From the NCBI GenBank assembly GCA_036403035.1, contig DASWRT010000136.1:1-23713 (forward strand): a stretch of DNA of 23,713 nt, in the 5' to 3' direction. The notes under the pieces are model-generated. The model was not told the DNA's origin. It did no database searches and saw nothing but the letters and a program-made list of their open reading frames with translations. The first letter of the stretch is position 1; every line of letters starts with the position of its first letter. A program made the position numbers and the translations under genes. Shown piece by piece: positions 1 through 6,271 of this stretch. Source of the DNA: DASWRT01 sp036403035. Lineage in GTDB: Bacteria > Pseudomonadota > Alphaproteobacteria > ATCC43930 > CGMCC-115725.

Positions 1-1
1 C

Positions 2-76
2 ATCCGAAAGCCGTTCCGCGCGCCCAAATTGAGGGCCGAGATCGAGCGCGCGCTCGGACGGCCGGACAGCCCGTGA
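2..76 (+). CDS. C-terminal end of a response-regulator receiver domain protein (partial)
   Basis: Only the last 24 codons before a TGA are present, because the gene enters from the left edge. The translation begins I-R-K-P-F and ends in an amphipathic stretch (LRAEIERALGRPDSP). A Lys-Pro-Phe followed by a short helix of the form L-x-x-x-I-x-x-A-L is the usual end of a CheY-like receiver domain, where the conserved Lys contacts the phosphoryl group and precedes a cis-proline. No output domain follows. The protein is therefore either a single-domain receiver or a hybrid histidine kinase with a C-terminal receiver. The family call rests on this short tail only. Confidence 0.55.
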   Translation: MRKPFRAPKLRAEIERALGRPDSP

Positions 77-132
77 TCGGCGGTCCAGCCGGAGCGGATC
101 TCCTCTTCCGCGAGGGCCTGTCGCGGAACTCC

Positions 133-152
133 CTCTCCCGCCTGCGGGAGAG
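133..152. terminator. short palindrome, likely terminator or REP-like element
   Basis: CTCTCCCG (133-140), CCTG loop, CGGGAGAG (145-152) form a perfect 8-bp stem between the receiver-domain gene ending at 76 and the convergent gene ending at 234. No T-run follows on either strand. Palindromes of this CTCTCCCG...CGGGAGAG type are, from memory, common between genes in alphaproteobacteria. It could be a bidirectional terminator or a dispersed repeat. Confidence 0.45.
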
Positions 153-233
153 AGACCCGCGGAACCCGGCATGCGCATTATGCAACAGGCCCGCGAGGGG
201 CGAGGGAACGATCAGCCGCTTTCGAGAGGCAGG

Positions 234-698
234 CTATTTCCGCTTCCGCCGCGGGCGGCGTGAGGCCGGCGCGCCGTCCGGCCCGCCGCCCGGCCGTGCG
301 ACGTAAGGGGCGACGAACCGGCGGAAATGCTCCAGGGCGTCGGCGGTCGTCCAGTCCGGCGGCGCGGCCTCGCGGGTGGCGCTGACCGCCGCCCCGATCG
401 CCACGCTCTCGTCGGTGCCGGGCATCGCCAGCGCGCGCTCGTAGGCCGCCCGCGCGATCTGCCGAAGCGCCGGCGTGCTCACTTTCGGCGGCCCCATATA
501 GCGGTCCGAGCTGTGCTTGGGCGCCGGCGAGCGGCGCCGGAACCGGATGCCGCACAGCTCCAGATGCTCGGCGACCTTCTCGGCGAGCATCCGGGCGTTC
601 AGCGGCCGGTGCGCGCGGACGACCAGCGGCAGCGCCCGTCTCAGGGCATACTCGATTTCCGGCAGCACCTCCTTCGGGTCGAGCGGTTCATCCGTCAT
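234..698 (-). CDS. hypothetical protein (154 aa)
   Basis: I do not recognise a family. The start chosen is the ATG at 696-698 (MTDEPLDPKEVL...); an in-frame ATG at 720-722 would add eight residues (MFRHYHCR), and neither has a clear Shine-Dalgarno. The N-terminal half (residues 5-45) is helical with alternating charged and hydrophobic residues. The middle contains a basic patch, and residues 80-130 read as further helices. The C-terminus is a Gly/Pro-rich linker ending in a strongly basic tail (RRPRRKRK). There is no signal peptide or membrane segment. It is convergent with the receiver-domain gene on its left and has the same direction as the MocR gene on its right, with 247 bp between them. 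An inverted repeat at 699-717 abuts its start. Confidence 0.6.
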   Translation of the reverse strand: MTDEPLDPKEVLPEIEYALRRALPLVVRAHRPLNARMLAEKVAEHLELCGIRFRRRSPAPKHSSDRYMGPPKVSTPALRQIARAAYERALAMPGTDESVAIGAAVSATREAAPPDWTTADALEHFRRFVAPYVARPGGGPDGAPASRRPRRKRK

Positions 699-717
699 CC
701 GACAATGGTAATGTCGG
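699..717. promoter_or_regulatory. inverted repeat at the start of the 154-aa gene
   Basis: CCGACA (699-704) and TGTCGG (712-717) form a 6-7-6 inverted repeat directly in front of the preferred ATG at 698. The half-site TGTCGGA also occurs at 2310-2316, with its complement TCCGACA at 2346-2352, in the MocR/LysE intergenic region. A shared operator is possible, but a 6-bp stem is weak evidence. Confidence 0.25.
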
Positions 718-722
718 AACAT

Positions 723-945
723 AACAGGAACAATCTGTCAAATCGGCATAGACCCGCCCCACGATGCCATGCGGAACAGACCGTCGGGGTAAATCGATAT
801 CGACCGGATCGCCTTTCCATCATCATTCGCATCACGGCAGCCAAAAGCTGCGCCGAAGCGGAGCCATGAAGGCGGCAGCCGGAAATGCCGGCGGATGGCG
901 TATAGATCGCAGCCGCCGGCTCAGGGCTGCCTGCCTCGGCCGCTT
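723..945. other. intergenic stretch without a convincing gene
   Basis: This DNA lies between the MocR gene, which ends at 946, and the 154-aa minus-strand gene. Reading frames here are short and of low quality. It should hold the promoter of the 154-aa gene on the minus strand. A TTGACA-like hexamer (minus strand, about 734-739) is present, but I see no well-spaced -10 for it. Confidence 0.4.
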
Positions 946-2310
946 TCATTCCACCTGATAGTCGCTTCCGGCAAGGGCGAGGCGCCGCAGGGCGTGCAAT
1001 GCCGCGACGAGCACGTCCCGAGGCGGCGAGGCCAGGGCGATGCGCACCGCGTTCGGTGCATGGCCCGGACTCGCGGCGAATGCGCTCGCGGGCGTGATCG
1101 CGATGCCGTGCCGGGACGCGGCGGCGGCGGCATAAGCCTCCGCGCGCCACGAGTCGGGCAACTCCAGCCAGAGATGGTAGGCGCGGGGGTCGCCCTTGAC
1201 CGCTAGGCCGGTCAGGGCCTCGTGCGCGGCACTCTGCCGGGCGGCGGCGTCCTCCCGCTTCGCCGCCGCCATCCGCTCCGCCGTGCCGTCGACCATCCAG
1301 CGCAGGCCCGCGGCGAGCGGGAACCCCGACGCCGACCACGCGCCCGAGCGCACCGCCGCCGCGATCCTGTCGGCGAGAACAGCGGGAGACGCCACGAAAC
1401 CGAGCGTCAGCCCCGGCGCGATGCGCTTGGAGAAGCTGTCGACGAGGACCACCCGGTCCGGCGCCAGCGCCGCCAGGGGCGGCGGCTGCTCGCCGGCGAG
1501 GAAACCGTAGATCGCGTCCTCGATCGCGAACAGGCCGGTTTCGTCGAGAAGCGCTGCGATTTCCCGCCGGCGGACCGACCCCATCGTGATCCCGAGCGGG
1601 TTATGGAGTGTCGGCTGGAGATAGATGCCGCGAAGCGGCGTCGTCCTGTGGATCTGCGCCAGCGTCTCGGGGCGCACGCCCTCCTCGTCGAGCGGGAGCG
1701 GGACGAGGGTGATGCCGAGCCGGGCGGCGATCCCTTTCACCACCGGATAGGTCATCGCCTCGACCCCGATCCGCTCGCCCGGCGGCGCCAGGGCCGCCAT
1801 GGACGCGGCGATGGCCTGCCGTCCGTTGCCGGTGAAGAGGATGCCGTCCGGCTCCGGCGCCCAACCACCGCTGTCGCCACCGCCACCGCCGCGAGCGAGA
1901 AAGCGGGCCGCGATCGAACGGGCGTGCGCCGTCGCGCCGGCTCCGACCGGCCGGAGGGCCTCGTTCATCGTACCGGGCCGGAGCAGGCCCGCGAGCGCTT
2001 CGGCCAGCGCGGCCCCTTGATCCGGCAGCAGGGGAAAGTTCAGTTCGAGATCCACCGGCGCGACGGGCGGATCGGCCAGGGCGAGGCCCGGCGGCGCCCC
2101 CAGGGCGGATCGGACGTAGGTGCCGCGCCCGACTTCGCCGGTCACCAGCCCGCGCCGGGTCAGTTCGGCATAGACGCGGCTCGCCGTGGAAACGGCGATT
2201 CCCTGCCGGGACGCGAACTCCCGCTGCGGCGGCAGACGCTCTCCCAGGCTCAGCCGGCCGGCCTGGATATCCGCGGCCAGGGTGTCGGCGATGGTGCGGA
2301 AGTCGTTCAT
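946..2310 (-). CDS. MocR-subfamily GntR regulator with an aminotransferase-like domain
   Basis: This 454-aa protein has the MocR architecture. An N-terminal GntR winged helix-turn-helix (about residues 1-70, with ADIQAGRLSLGERLPPQREFA and STASRVYAELTRRG) is joined by a linker to a fold-type I aminotransferase domain (about residues 110-450). The PLP-lysine motif is visible as DSFSKRIAPGL, and NPLGIT matches the Asn-Pro motif of this fold. In MocR proteins the PLP domain senses a ligand and normally lacks catalytic function. The start is the ATG at 2308-2310, where the HTH domain begins; a longer frame reaches 2403 but would add residues unlike any GntR N-terminus. It is divergent from a LysE-family exporter, a common regulator/exporter arrangement, so regulation of that exporter is the likely role. 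A Gly-rich stretch (ARGGGGGDSGG) interrupts the aminotransferase domain. Confidence 0.9.
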   Translation of the reverse strand: MNDFRTIADTLAADIQAGRLSLGERLPPQREFASRQGIAVSTASRVYAELTRRGLVTGEVGRGTYVRSALGAPPGLALADPPVAPVDLELNFPLLPDQGAALAEALAGLLRPGTMNEALRPVGAGATAHARSIAARFLARGGGGGDSGGWAPEPDGILFTGNGRQAIAASMAALAPPGERIGVEAMTYPVVKGIAARLGITLVPLPLDEEGVRPETLAQIHRTTPLRGIYLQPTLHNPLGITMGSVRRREIAALLDETGLFAIEDAIYGFLAGEQPPPLAALAPDRVVLVDSFSKRIAPGLTLGFVASPAVLADRIAAAVRSGAWSASGFPLAAGLRWMVDGTAERMAAAKREDAAARQSAAHEALTGLAVKGDPRAYHLWLELPDSWRAEAYAAAAASRHGIAITPASAFAASPGHAPNAVRIALASPPRDVLVAALHALRRLALAGSDYQVE

Positions 2311-2352
2311 GTCGGAAATTGCTCCGAGAGCAATGTTTAGATTGCTCCGACA
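2310..2352. promoter_or_regulatory. probable MocR operator between the divergent genes
   Basis: ATTGCTCCGA occurs at 2318-2327 and again at 2341-2350, a direct repeat 23 bp apart start to start, or about two helical turns. The first copy also forms a perfect inverted repeat with GAGCAAT (2328-2334; ATTGCTC-cga-GAGCAAT). An outer inverted repeat, TGTCGGA (2310-2316) and TCCGACA (2346-2352), encloses both. MocR proteins are known to bind pairs of direct repeats next to their own promoter, so this is the natural operator. The binding itself is inferred. Confidence 0.6.
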
Positions 2353-2405
2353 TAGTGGCCGCGGCACTGTCGCGAGGCAAGACCACCCGGAGCGGCGTCG
2401 CATCC

Positions 2406-3044
2406 ATGATCACGGCAGGCAGTTTGGCGGCCTTCGCCCTTATCGCGCTCGGCATGGTGCTGACGCCCGGTCCGAACATGATCTACCTGATCACGCGCTC
2501 GATCATGCAGGGGCGCTGGGCCGGGTTCGTCTCGCTCCTCGGCGTGATCCTCGGCTTCGTGTTCTACATGCTGTGCGCCGCCTTCGGGCTCACGGCCATC
2601 CTGCTCGCCGTGCCCTTCGCCTACGAGGCCGTCCAGTGGGCGGGGGCGGCGTACCTGCTCCATCTCGCGTGGAGCGCCATCAAGCCGGGCGCCCGCTCGG
2701 TCCTCGAACCGCGGACGGATCTGGCCGTCGATCGGCCGCATAGGCTGTTCGCGATGGGGTTCGTAACCAACCTGCTCAACCCCAAGATCGCCGTCCTCTA
2801 CCTGTCCTTGCTGCCGCAGTTCGTCGATCCGGCGAGGGGGCACGTGCTCTTGCAGGGCATTGCTCTCGGGCTGACGCAGATCGCCGTGAGCTTCTCGGTG
2901 AACCTCGCCATCGTGCTCGCGGCAGGCTCGGTCGCCCGATGGTTTGCCGCCCGCCCGCTATGGCTCAAGGCGCAGCGCTGGGCGATGGCGAGCGTGCTGG
3001 CGGCACTTGCCCTGCGGCTCGCCCTCGACAAGCGGGCCGCGTGA
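2406..3044 (+). CDS. LysE/RhtB-family amino-acid exporter
   Basis: This 212-aa integral membrane protein should export amino acids or related small amines across the inner membrane. The family signature is clear at the N-terminus: GMVLTPGPNMIYL followed by TRSIMQGRWAG. Hydrophobic segments lie at about residues 5-25, 38-62, 68-88, 115-135, 145-170 and 180-205. A conserved NLLNPKI motif sits near residue 122. Length is normal for the family (about 200-215 aa). The start is the ATG at 2406-2408, giving MITAGSLAAFAL; the frame is open upstream to 2319, but those residues are not membrane-like and overlap the operator. A GGAG lies about 12 nt upstream of the start. It is divergent from the MocR regulator and probably controlled by it. 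The substrate cannot be read from the sequence. Confidence 0.9.
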   Translation: MITAGSLAAFALIALGMVLTPGPNMIYLITRSIMQGRWAGFVSLLGVILGFVFYMLCAAFGLTAILLAVPFAYEAVQWAGAAYLLHLAWSAIKPGARSVLEPRTDLAVDRPHRLFAMGFVTNLLNPKIAVLYLSLLPQFVDPARGHVLLQGIALGLTQIAVSFSVNLAIVLAAGSVARWFAARPLWLKAQRWAMASVLAALALRLALDKRAA

Positions 3045-3133
3045 GGCGTGGGTGCGTGCGTGCGGCGGACCGGACCAATGCGCGCCATTCCGCCGATGAA
3101 GGCCTCACGGGTCAGGGGGTAACTGTCGAACCA
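3045..3133. other. intergenic stretch downstream of the exporter
   Basis: I see no gene, strong terminator or promoter here. It is followed immediately by the MITE-like element. Confidence 0.4.
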
Positions 3134-3244
3134 CTAGTGTCTCTGCACAGGGATTTTGACGGGTTGGGAATGCCGACGTAGGCCCGAAAGCCGGGCCGAC
3201 GCCAAATGACCCAACCTGTCAAAACCCCTGTGCAGCGGTACTAG
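3134..3244. mobile_element. MITE-like non-coding element, 111 bp
   Basis: The two 35-nt ends (3134-3168 and the complement of 3210-3244) match at 30 of 35 positions, sharing CTGCACAGGG, TTTTGAC and GGTTGGG. Both outer ends read CTAG. That could be a duplicated CTAG target, which is typical of IS5-type transposition; this is an inference. The middle holds a hairpin, GGCCCG-aaagc-CGGGCC (3181-3197). No transposase frame fits inside, so the element would need a transposase in trans. The last 35 bp recur exactly at 7778-7812. Confidence 0.65.
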
Positions 3245-3245
3245 G
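3211..3245 (+). repeat. 35-bp direct repeat, copy 1 (right end of the MITE-like element)
   Basis: This segment is identical over 35 bp to 7778-7812, in the same orientation. The two copies are 4,567 bp apart and flank the accessory cassette. Confidence 0.9.
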
Positions 3246-3274
3246 GCCCCTGGCCGACTCTCCCGGCCTCGGCG

Positions 3275-3301
3275 AATCCTTTCCGCCGTCCGCAACGTCT
3301 T
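3275..3301 (+). promoter_or_regulatory. candidate ECF-type promoter for the NmrA-like gene
   Basis: AATCCT (3275-3280), 15 bp, then CGTCTT (3296-3301), about 60 bp upstream of the NmrA-like start. The same layout, AATCCTTT-N11-AACGTCT, occurs at 4549-4575, and both are followed by a near-identical A-GAAGCAG stretch. A CGTC-type -10 is characteristic of many ECF sigma factors, and one is encoded 3 kb downstream in the same cassette. Confidence 0.5.
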
Positions 3302-3359
3302 AGAAGCAGTGAAGGGAGGCGCGCACCTCTCGCTCGGTAAAGCTGCGAAGGGAGAAGCC

Positions 3360-4247
3360 ATGATACTCGTGACCGGCGCGACCGGCCTGAATGGACGGAT
3401 GACGATCGGCGAGTTCGCCCGCGAAGGACATCCGGTAAGGGCCCTGGTGAGGAATCTCGCCAAGGCGTCCAAGGCCGGGCTCGTTGGGATGCCGGGCGTG
3501 GAACTCGTGGAAGGGGACATGGGCCGGTCCGAAGGGCTTCGAGTGGCGCTCGCTCGGGTGGAGCGGGTGCTCATGATCTCGTCGGCGGCCCCCGACATGG
3601 TCGAGACGCAATGCCGCTTCATCGACGAGTGCAGGCTCGCCGGGGTCCGTCACGTCGTCAAGTTCTCGGGGGCGGAGTCGGGGGTCGGGTTCGACCCGTC
3701 CAAGTTCCGATTTACGCGCATGCACGAGGAGATCGAGGACTATCTCGAGGGTTCCGGGCTCGCCTGGACGCACATCCGCCCCTCGCAGTTCATGCAGGTC
3801 TACCTGCGCGAGGCGCCGGACATCGCTGCGCGGGGCGTACTGCGCCTGCCGTTCGCGGACATCAGGCTGTCGCCCGTGGACGTCGGGGACATCGCGAAGG
3901 TCTCTTACCGGCTGCTGCGCGACGGTGGCCACGAGGGCGAGAGCCTGAACATGACGGGCCCTGAGGCGTTGACGATGGCCGAGGTCGCCGCGCGCATCTC
4001 GGTCGCGATAGGCCGGCAGGTCCACTACGAAGCTATCAACCGGGAGGAGCGCCGCGAGGCCCTCCTTGCGAGCGGCGTGCCCGCGGGCTTCGCCGATGCA
4101 CTCGACGAGCAGGTGGCCGAACGTCTCAAGAGACCGGAAGCGAGGGTGTACCTCGGCACGCACGAGACGTTCGGCGTCCGGCCAACCACGTTCGCGGAGT
4201 TCGCCGAAAGCCACGCGGATGTGTTCCGCGGCCGGCCGGCGGCCTGA
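3360..4247 (+). CDS. NmrA-like / atypical SDR NAD(P)-binding protein
   Basis: This 295-aa cytoplasmic protein has a Rossmann fold of the atypical short-chain dehydrogenase (NmrA/SDR_a5) type. The N-terminus MILVTGATGLNGRM carries the G-x-x-G-x-x-G nucleotide-binding loop, followed by RALVRN, VEGDM, the VKFSGAES segment (about residue 100) and THIRPSQFMQ (about residue 140), all in the usual order. Such proteins are NAD(P)H-sensing regulators or quinone/isoflavone-reductase-like enzymes. The substrate is not predictable. The ATG at 3360 has a good Shine-Dalgarno (GGGAG, about 7 nt upstream); the frame is open to 3309 but this start fits the fold. It is the first gene of the accessory cassette and has a candidate ECF promoter about 60 bp upstream. 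Confidence 0.88.
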   Translation: MILVTGATGLNGRMTIGEFAREGHPVRALVRNLAKASKAGLVGMPGVELVEGDMGRSEGLRVALARVERVLMISSAAPDMVETQCRFIDECRLAGVRHVVKFSGAESGVGFDPSKFRFTRMHEEIEDYLEGSGLAWTHIRPSQFMQVYLREAPDIAARGVLRLPFADIRLSPVDVGDIAKVSYRLLRDGGHEGESLNMTGPEALTMAEVAARISVAIGRQVHYEAINREERREALLASGVPAGFADALDEQVAERLKRPEARVYLGTHETFGVRPTTFAEFAESHADVFRGRPAA

Positions 4248-4548
4248 TGGGCGACGGCGCGTTGGCCGACCGCACTCCTCTGGACGTCGACGACCCGGTG
4301 GCCCGCGCGCCCGTAACCTGAAGATCCTTCAACCTGGTCAGGATCGCGGACGTCCTGCGCGATCAGTTCGCGTGCGGGTCCGACGCGCTCGGTGGCGGAT
4401 ACCCTCCCATGGTTGCCGAAGGTTGGTCGCCGGACGGCAGCCAGCTGCCGTTGCCCGCACGCATCGGCGGCGCCGCGCTTCCATTTCACATGCCGGATCG
4501 CGGACGCCGTCCGTCGGGAAGGGGCGACCGGAATTTCAGCGGTCCGCA

Positions 4549-4575
4549 AATCCTTTGCTCCTTCGGGAACGTCTA
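4549..4575 (+). promoter_or_regulatory. candidate ECF-type promoter upstream of the GST-like gene
   Basis: AATCCT (4549-4554), 15 bp, CGTCTA (4570-4575). Spacing is identical to the site at 3275-3301, and the downstream bases GGAAGCAGAAG also resemble that site. A transcript from here would have a leader of about 175 nt before the GTG of the GST-like gene. Confidence 0.5.
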
Positions 4576-4587
4576 AGGAAGCAGAAG

Positions 4588-4620
4588 ATGTCGATCGCAC
4601 TGCGTCTGATCTTCCGCTGA
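4588..4620 (+). CDS. possible leader peptide ORF (10 aa)
   Basis: ATG at 4588 follows an AGGA about 8-9 nt upstream and encodes MSIALRLIFR before a TGA. It begins only 12 bp after the candidate -10 element and lies in the leader of the GST-like gene. Nothing beyond position and a weak Shine-Dalgarno supports it; it may be chance. Confidence 0.2.
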   Translation: MSIALRLIFR

Positions 4621-4757
4621 AGCGGTGGGAGGCGCGGCGATCCGCCGCCGCCTCGCCGCGCAAACGGATGTGGGGACACGCGCCTGCGCGAGGACGGCGT
4701 GGCGCAGCCGCGGGACCGGCAACCGTATAGATTTCAACTGACAATGAGGAGCGTATC

Positions 4758-5396
4758 GTGGAAATGGATGAGCCCAGGATTGAGATATTCGGAGTGCCGC
4801 AGAGCAACTTCACGCGCGCGGTCAGAATCGCATGCGAGGAGAAGGCGATCGCATACGACTACCATCCGGTACGGCCGCACTCGCCCGATGTCGTCGCCAT
4901 CCATCCCTTGGGCAAGATTCCCGCCTTGCGTCATGGCGAGCTGACGCTCGCGGAGTCCTGGCCGATCGTGTCCTACCTCGACAAGCTGTTTCCCGAGGCG
5001 CCGATGATCCGGACCGGCACGACGGCGCTGACCGCGGAGGTCGAGCAGTGGGTGTCGATCGTGGGCACGTCGGTCGATCCGGTCCTGGTGAGGAAGTATG
5101 TCTTCGCCTACCTCTTCCCGGACACGCCCGATGGTCTCGTCGATCGGGCTACGGTGGAGGCGGCGCTGCCGAAGATGGAGGCGCTGATCACGATGCTGGA
5201 CGCGAGGGTCGCCGGCACCGGATTCCTCGCCGCCGGTCACTTCACCTTCGCCGATGCGCTTCTGCTTTCCACGCTCGCCGCCGTCCGCCTCTACCCGGAG
5301 GGAGCTGGTGCGATCGAAGCGGCGCCGAACCTTGCGCGGTACCTCGAGCGGCATTCGGCGCGCCCGAGCTTCGTGGCGACCGACCCTTGGTCATGA
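4758..5396 (+). CDS. glutathione S-transferase family protein
   Basis: This 212-aa cytoplasmic protein has a thioredoxin-like N-terminal domain (about residues 7-82) with FGVPQSNFTRAVRIACEEK, NP-like HPLGKIPAL (the cis-Pro segment) and ESWPIVSYLDKLFP (the Glu-Ser that holds the gamma-glutamyl group of glutathione). An all-helical C-terminal GST domain follows, with the usual FTFADALLLSTLAAV N-capping motif near residue 165. GSTs conjugate glutathione to electrophiles or reduce peroxides and quinones; the substrate here is unknown. The GTG at 4758 is chosen because AGGAG ends 6 nt upstream; an ATG at 4764 is possible. It sits inside the cassette, 66 bp before the RibD/DHFR-like gene, with an ECF-type promoter candidate upstream. 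Confidence 0.88.
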   Translation: MEMDEPRIEIFGVPQSNFTRAVRIACEEKAIAYDYHPVRPHSPDVVAIHPLGKIPALRHGELTLAESWPIVSYLDKLFPEAPMIRTGTTALTAEVEQWVSIVGTSVDPVLVRKYVFAYLFPDTPDGLVDRATVEAALPKMEALITMLDARVAGTGFLAAGHFTFADALLLSTLAAVRLYPEGAGAIEAAPNLARYLERHSARPSFVATDPWS

Positions 5397-5462
5397 GGAA
5401 CCGGCCAAGCTATCAGGCGCGGTCCATGGCCCGTTGGCACGACGTTGCGCGGAGGCGTCGCG

Positions 5463-5957
5463 ATGGCGCGTGAGCGGCGCAAGCTGGTGCTCCAGATGCA
5501 GGTCTCGGTCGACGGCTTCATCGGTCGCCGCGGCGAGGGAGATGCATGGCAGTTTTGGGACTGGAGCGATGCCTGCCCCTGGGACGCCGATCTGCGGGGT
5601 CGGTTCAATGAGTTCTTCGAGACGATCGACTGCATCCTGCTCAGCCGCCCGATGGCGGCCGGCTATGTCGCGCACTGGGCGGACATCGCGCTGAGGCTCG
5701 GCGACACGCCGGACTTCGCATTCGGGTCGCGCATCGCGACCGTGCCGGTCTCCGCCAGCCGAGCTTCGGCGGTTCCCGACTGCTGCCACCAAGCGATCCG
5801 CTTTTACCGTTGGCGAAAAACCTGGGAGCCGAGCGAATCCTGGGCCGCCTCCATTCGTCCTAGGAATGGAGGGGGTCTTTCCACAAGACCGCGACCCACG
5901 AGACCGCGGCCTGAACATCGAGCGCCCTGCTCCCTTAGATCGAGGAACGGCTCATGA
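5463..5957 (+). pseudogene. RibD/DHFR-like protein, C-terminal half lost or garbled
   Basis: The first roughly 95 residues fit a bacterial dihydrofolate-reductase-like (RibD C-terminal domain) protein: KLVLQMQVSVDGFIG at the N-terminus, the ILLSRPMAAGYVAHWADIA helix and strand, then FAFGSRIATVP. Family members normally continue with a KVVFSR-type strand, an NADPH-binding GG motif and a VNP-type strand, to about 180-190 aa. Here the frame stays open for 70 more residues, but they are rich in Arg, Ser, Cys and Trp with none of those motifs, and they read as out-of-frame DNA. The frame's TGA overlaps the ATG of the next gene (ATGA), which may be coincidence. A deletion or frameshift around 5730-5770 is the simplest reading. 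The start ATG at 5463 has a purine-rich stretch but no strong Shine-Dalgarno. Confidence 0.55.
5836..5861 (+). promoter_or_regulatory. weak third ECF-like promoter candidate
   Basis: AATCCT (5836-5841), 14 bp, CGTCCT (5856-5861), about 93 bp upstream of the 101-aa gene that precedes the sigma factor. Spacing is one base shorter than in the two strong sites. The -10 lies inside a CCATTC...GAATGG palindrome (5851-5869), so the match may be fortuitous. If real, it would allow autoregulation of the sigma gene. Confidence 0.25.
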
Positions 5958-6259
5958 AACGGACACTTGTGATCTATACGACCAAGCCGGAGCATACCGA
6001 GGAGAACGCCCGCCTGATCGGTAGCGTCTTCGATGAATTGCAGGCCCATGCGCCTGAGGGGCTCCGCTACCTCGTCCTGCGATATGGTGAAGGACGCTCC
6101 GTGCACGTGGTCGAGCAACCCGACGGGGCGCCGTCGCTGTCGGATTTCGAGGCGTTCCGCGCTTTCCAGAAAAGTGCCAGCGAGCGGTGGCTCGTCCGGC
6201 CCGAGGTGAGTGAGGTTACTGTGGTGGGCTCGTACGGCATGATGCCGGATGCGGCCTGA
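5954..6259 (+). CDS. small protein, possibly a ferredoxin-like alpha+beta (ABM/YCII-type) fold
   Basis: This 101-aa soluble protein begins MKRTLVIYTTKPEHTEENARLIGSVF. The pattern of beta strand, helix with paired Glu, strand RYLVLRYGEG, strand SVHVVEQ, helix DFEAFRAFQKSASERW and final strand EVTVVGSYGM matches dimeric alpha+beta-barrel proteins such as antibiotic-biosynthesis-monooxygenase-like domains. No catalytic residue is assignable. The ATG at 5954 has a GAGGAA 7-8 nt upstream. It ends 12 bp before the ECF sigma start and is almost certainly co-transcribed with it. Small proteins of this fold are, from memory, frequent companions of ECF sigma factors that carry SnoaL domains. Fold assignment is inference. 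Confidence 0.75.
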   Translation: MKRTLVIYTTKPEHTEENARLIGSVFDELQAHAPEGLRYLVLRYGEGRSVHVVEQPDGAPSLSDFEAFRAFQKSASERWLVRPEVSEVTVVGSYGMMPDAA

Positions 6260-6271
6260 ACATTGCGGCAT

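Larger units (their letters stand above)
4248..4757. other. 510-bp region without a recognisable full-size gene
   Basis: Frames here (for example plus-strand 4392-4730) are rich in Arg, Ala and Cys and look like non-coding GC-rich DNA. The stretch holds a promoter candidate at 4549-4575, an 11-codon open frame at 4588-4620, and about 140 bp of possible leader before the GST-like gene. Confidence 0.45.

Noticed and set aside
234..722. Longer start for the 154-aa hypothetical gene
   Set aside because: The extra eight residues (MFRHYHCR) lie within the inverted repeat and have no Shine-Dalgarno; kept as an alternative only.
4025..4813. 262-codon minus-strand frame across the NmrA-GST gap
   Set aside because: Low-quality composition, no motif, and it overlaps a clear gene and two start regions on the plus strand.
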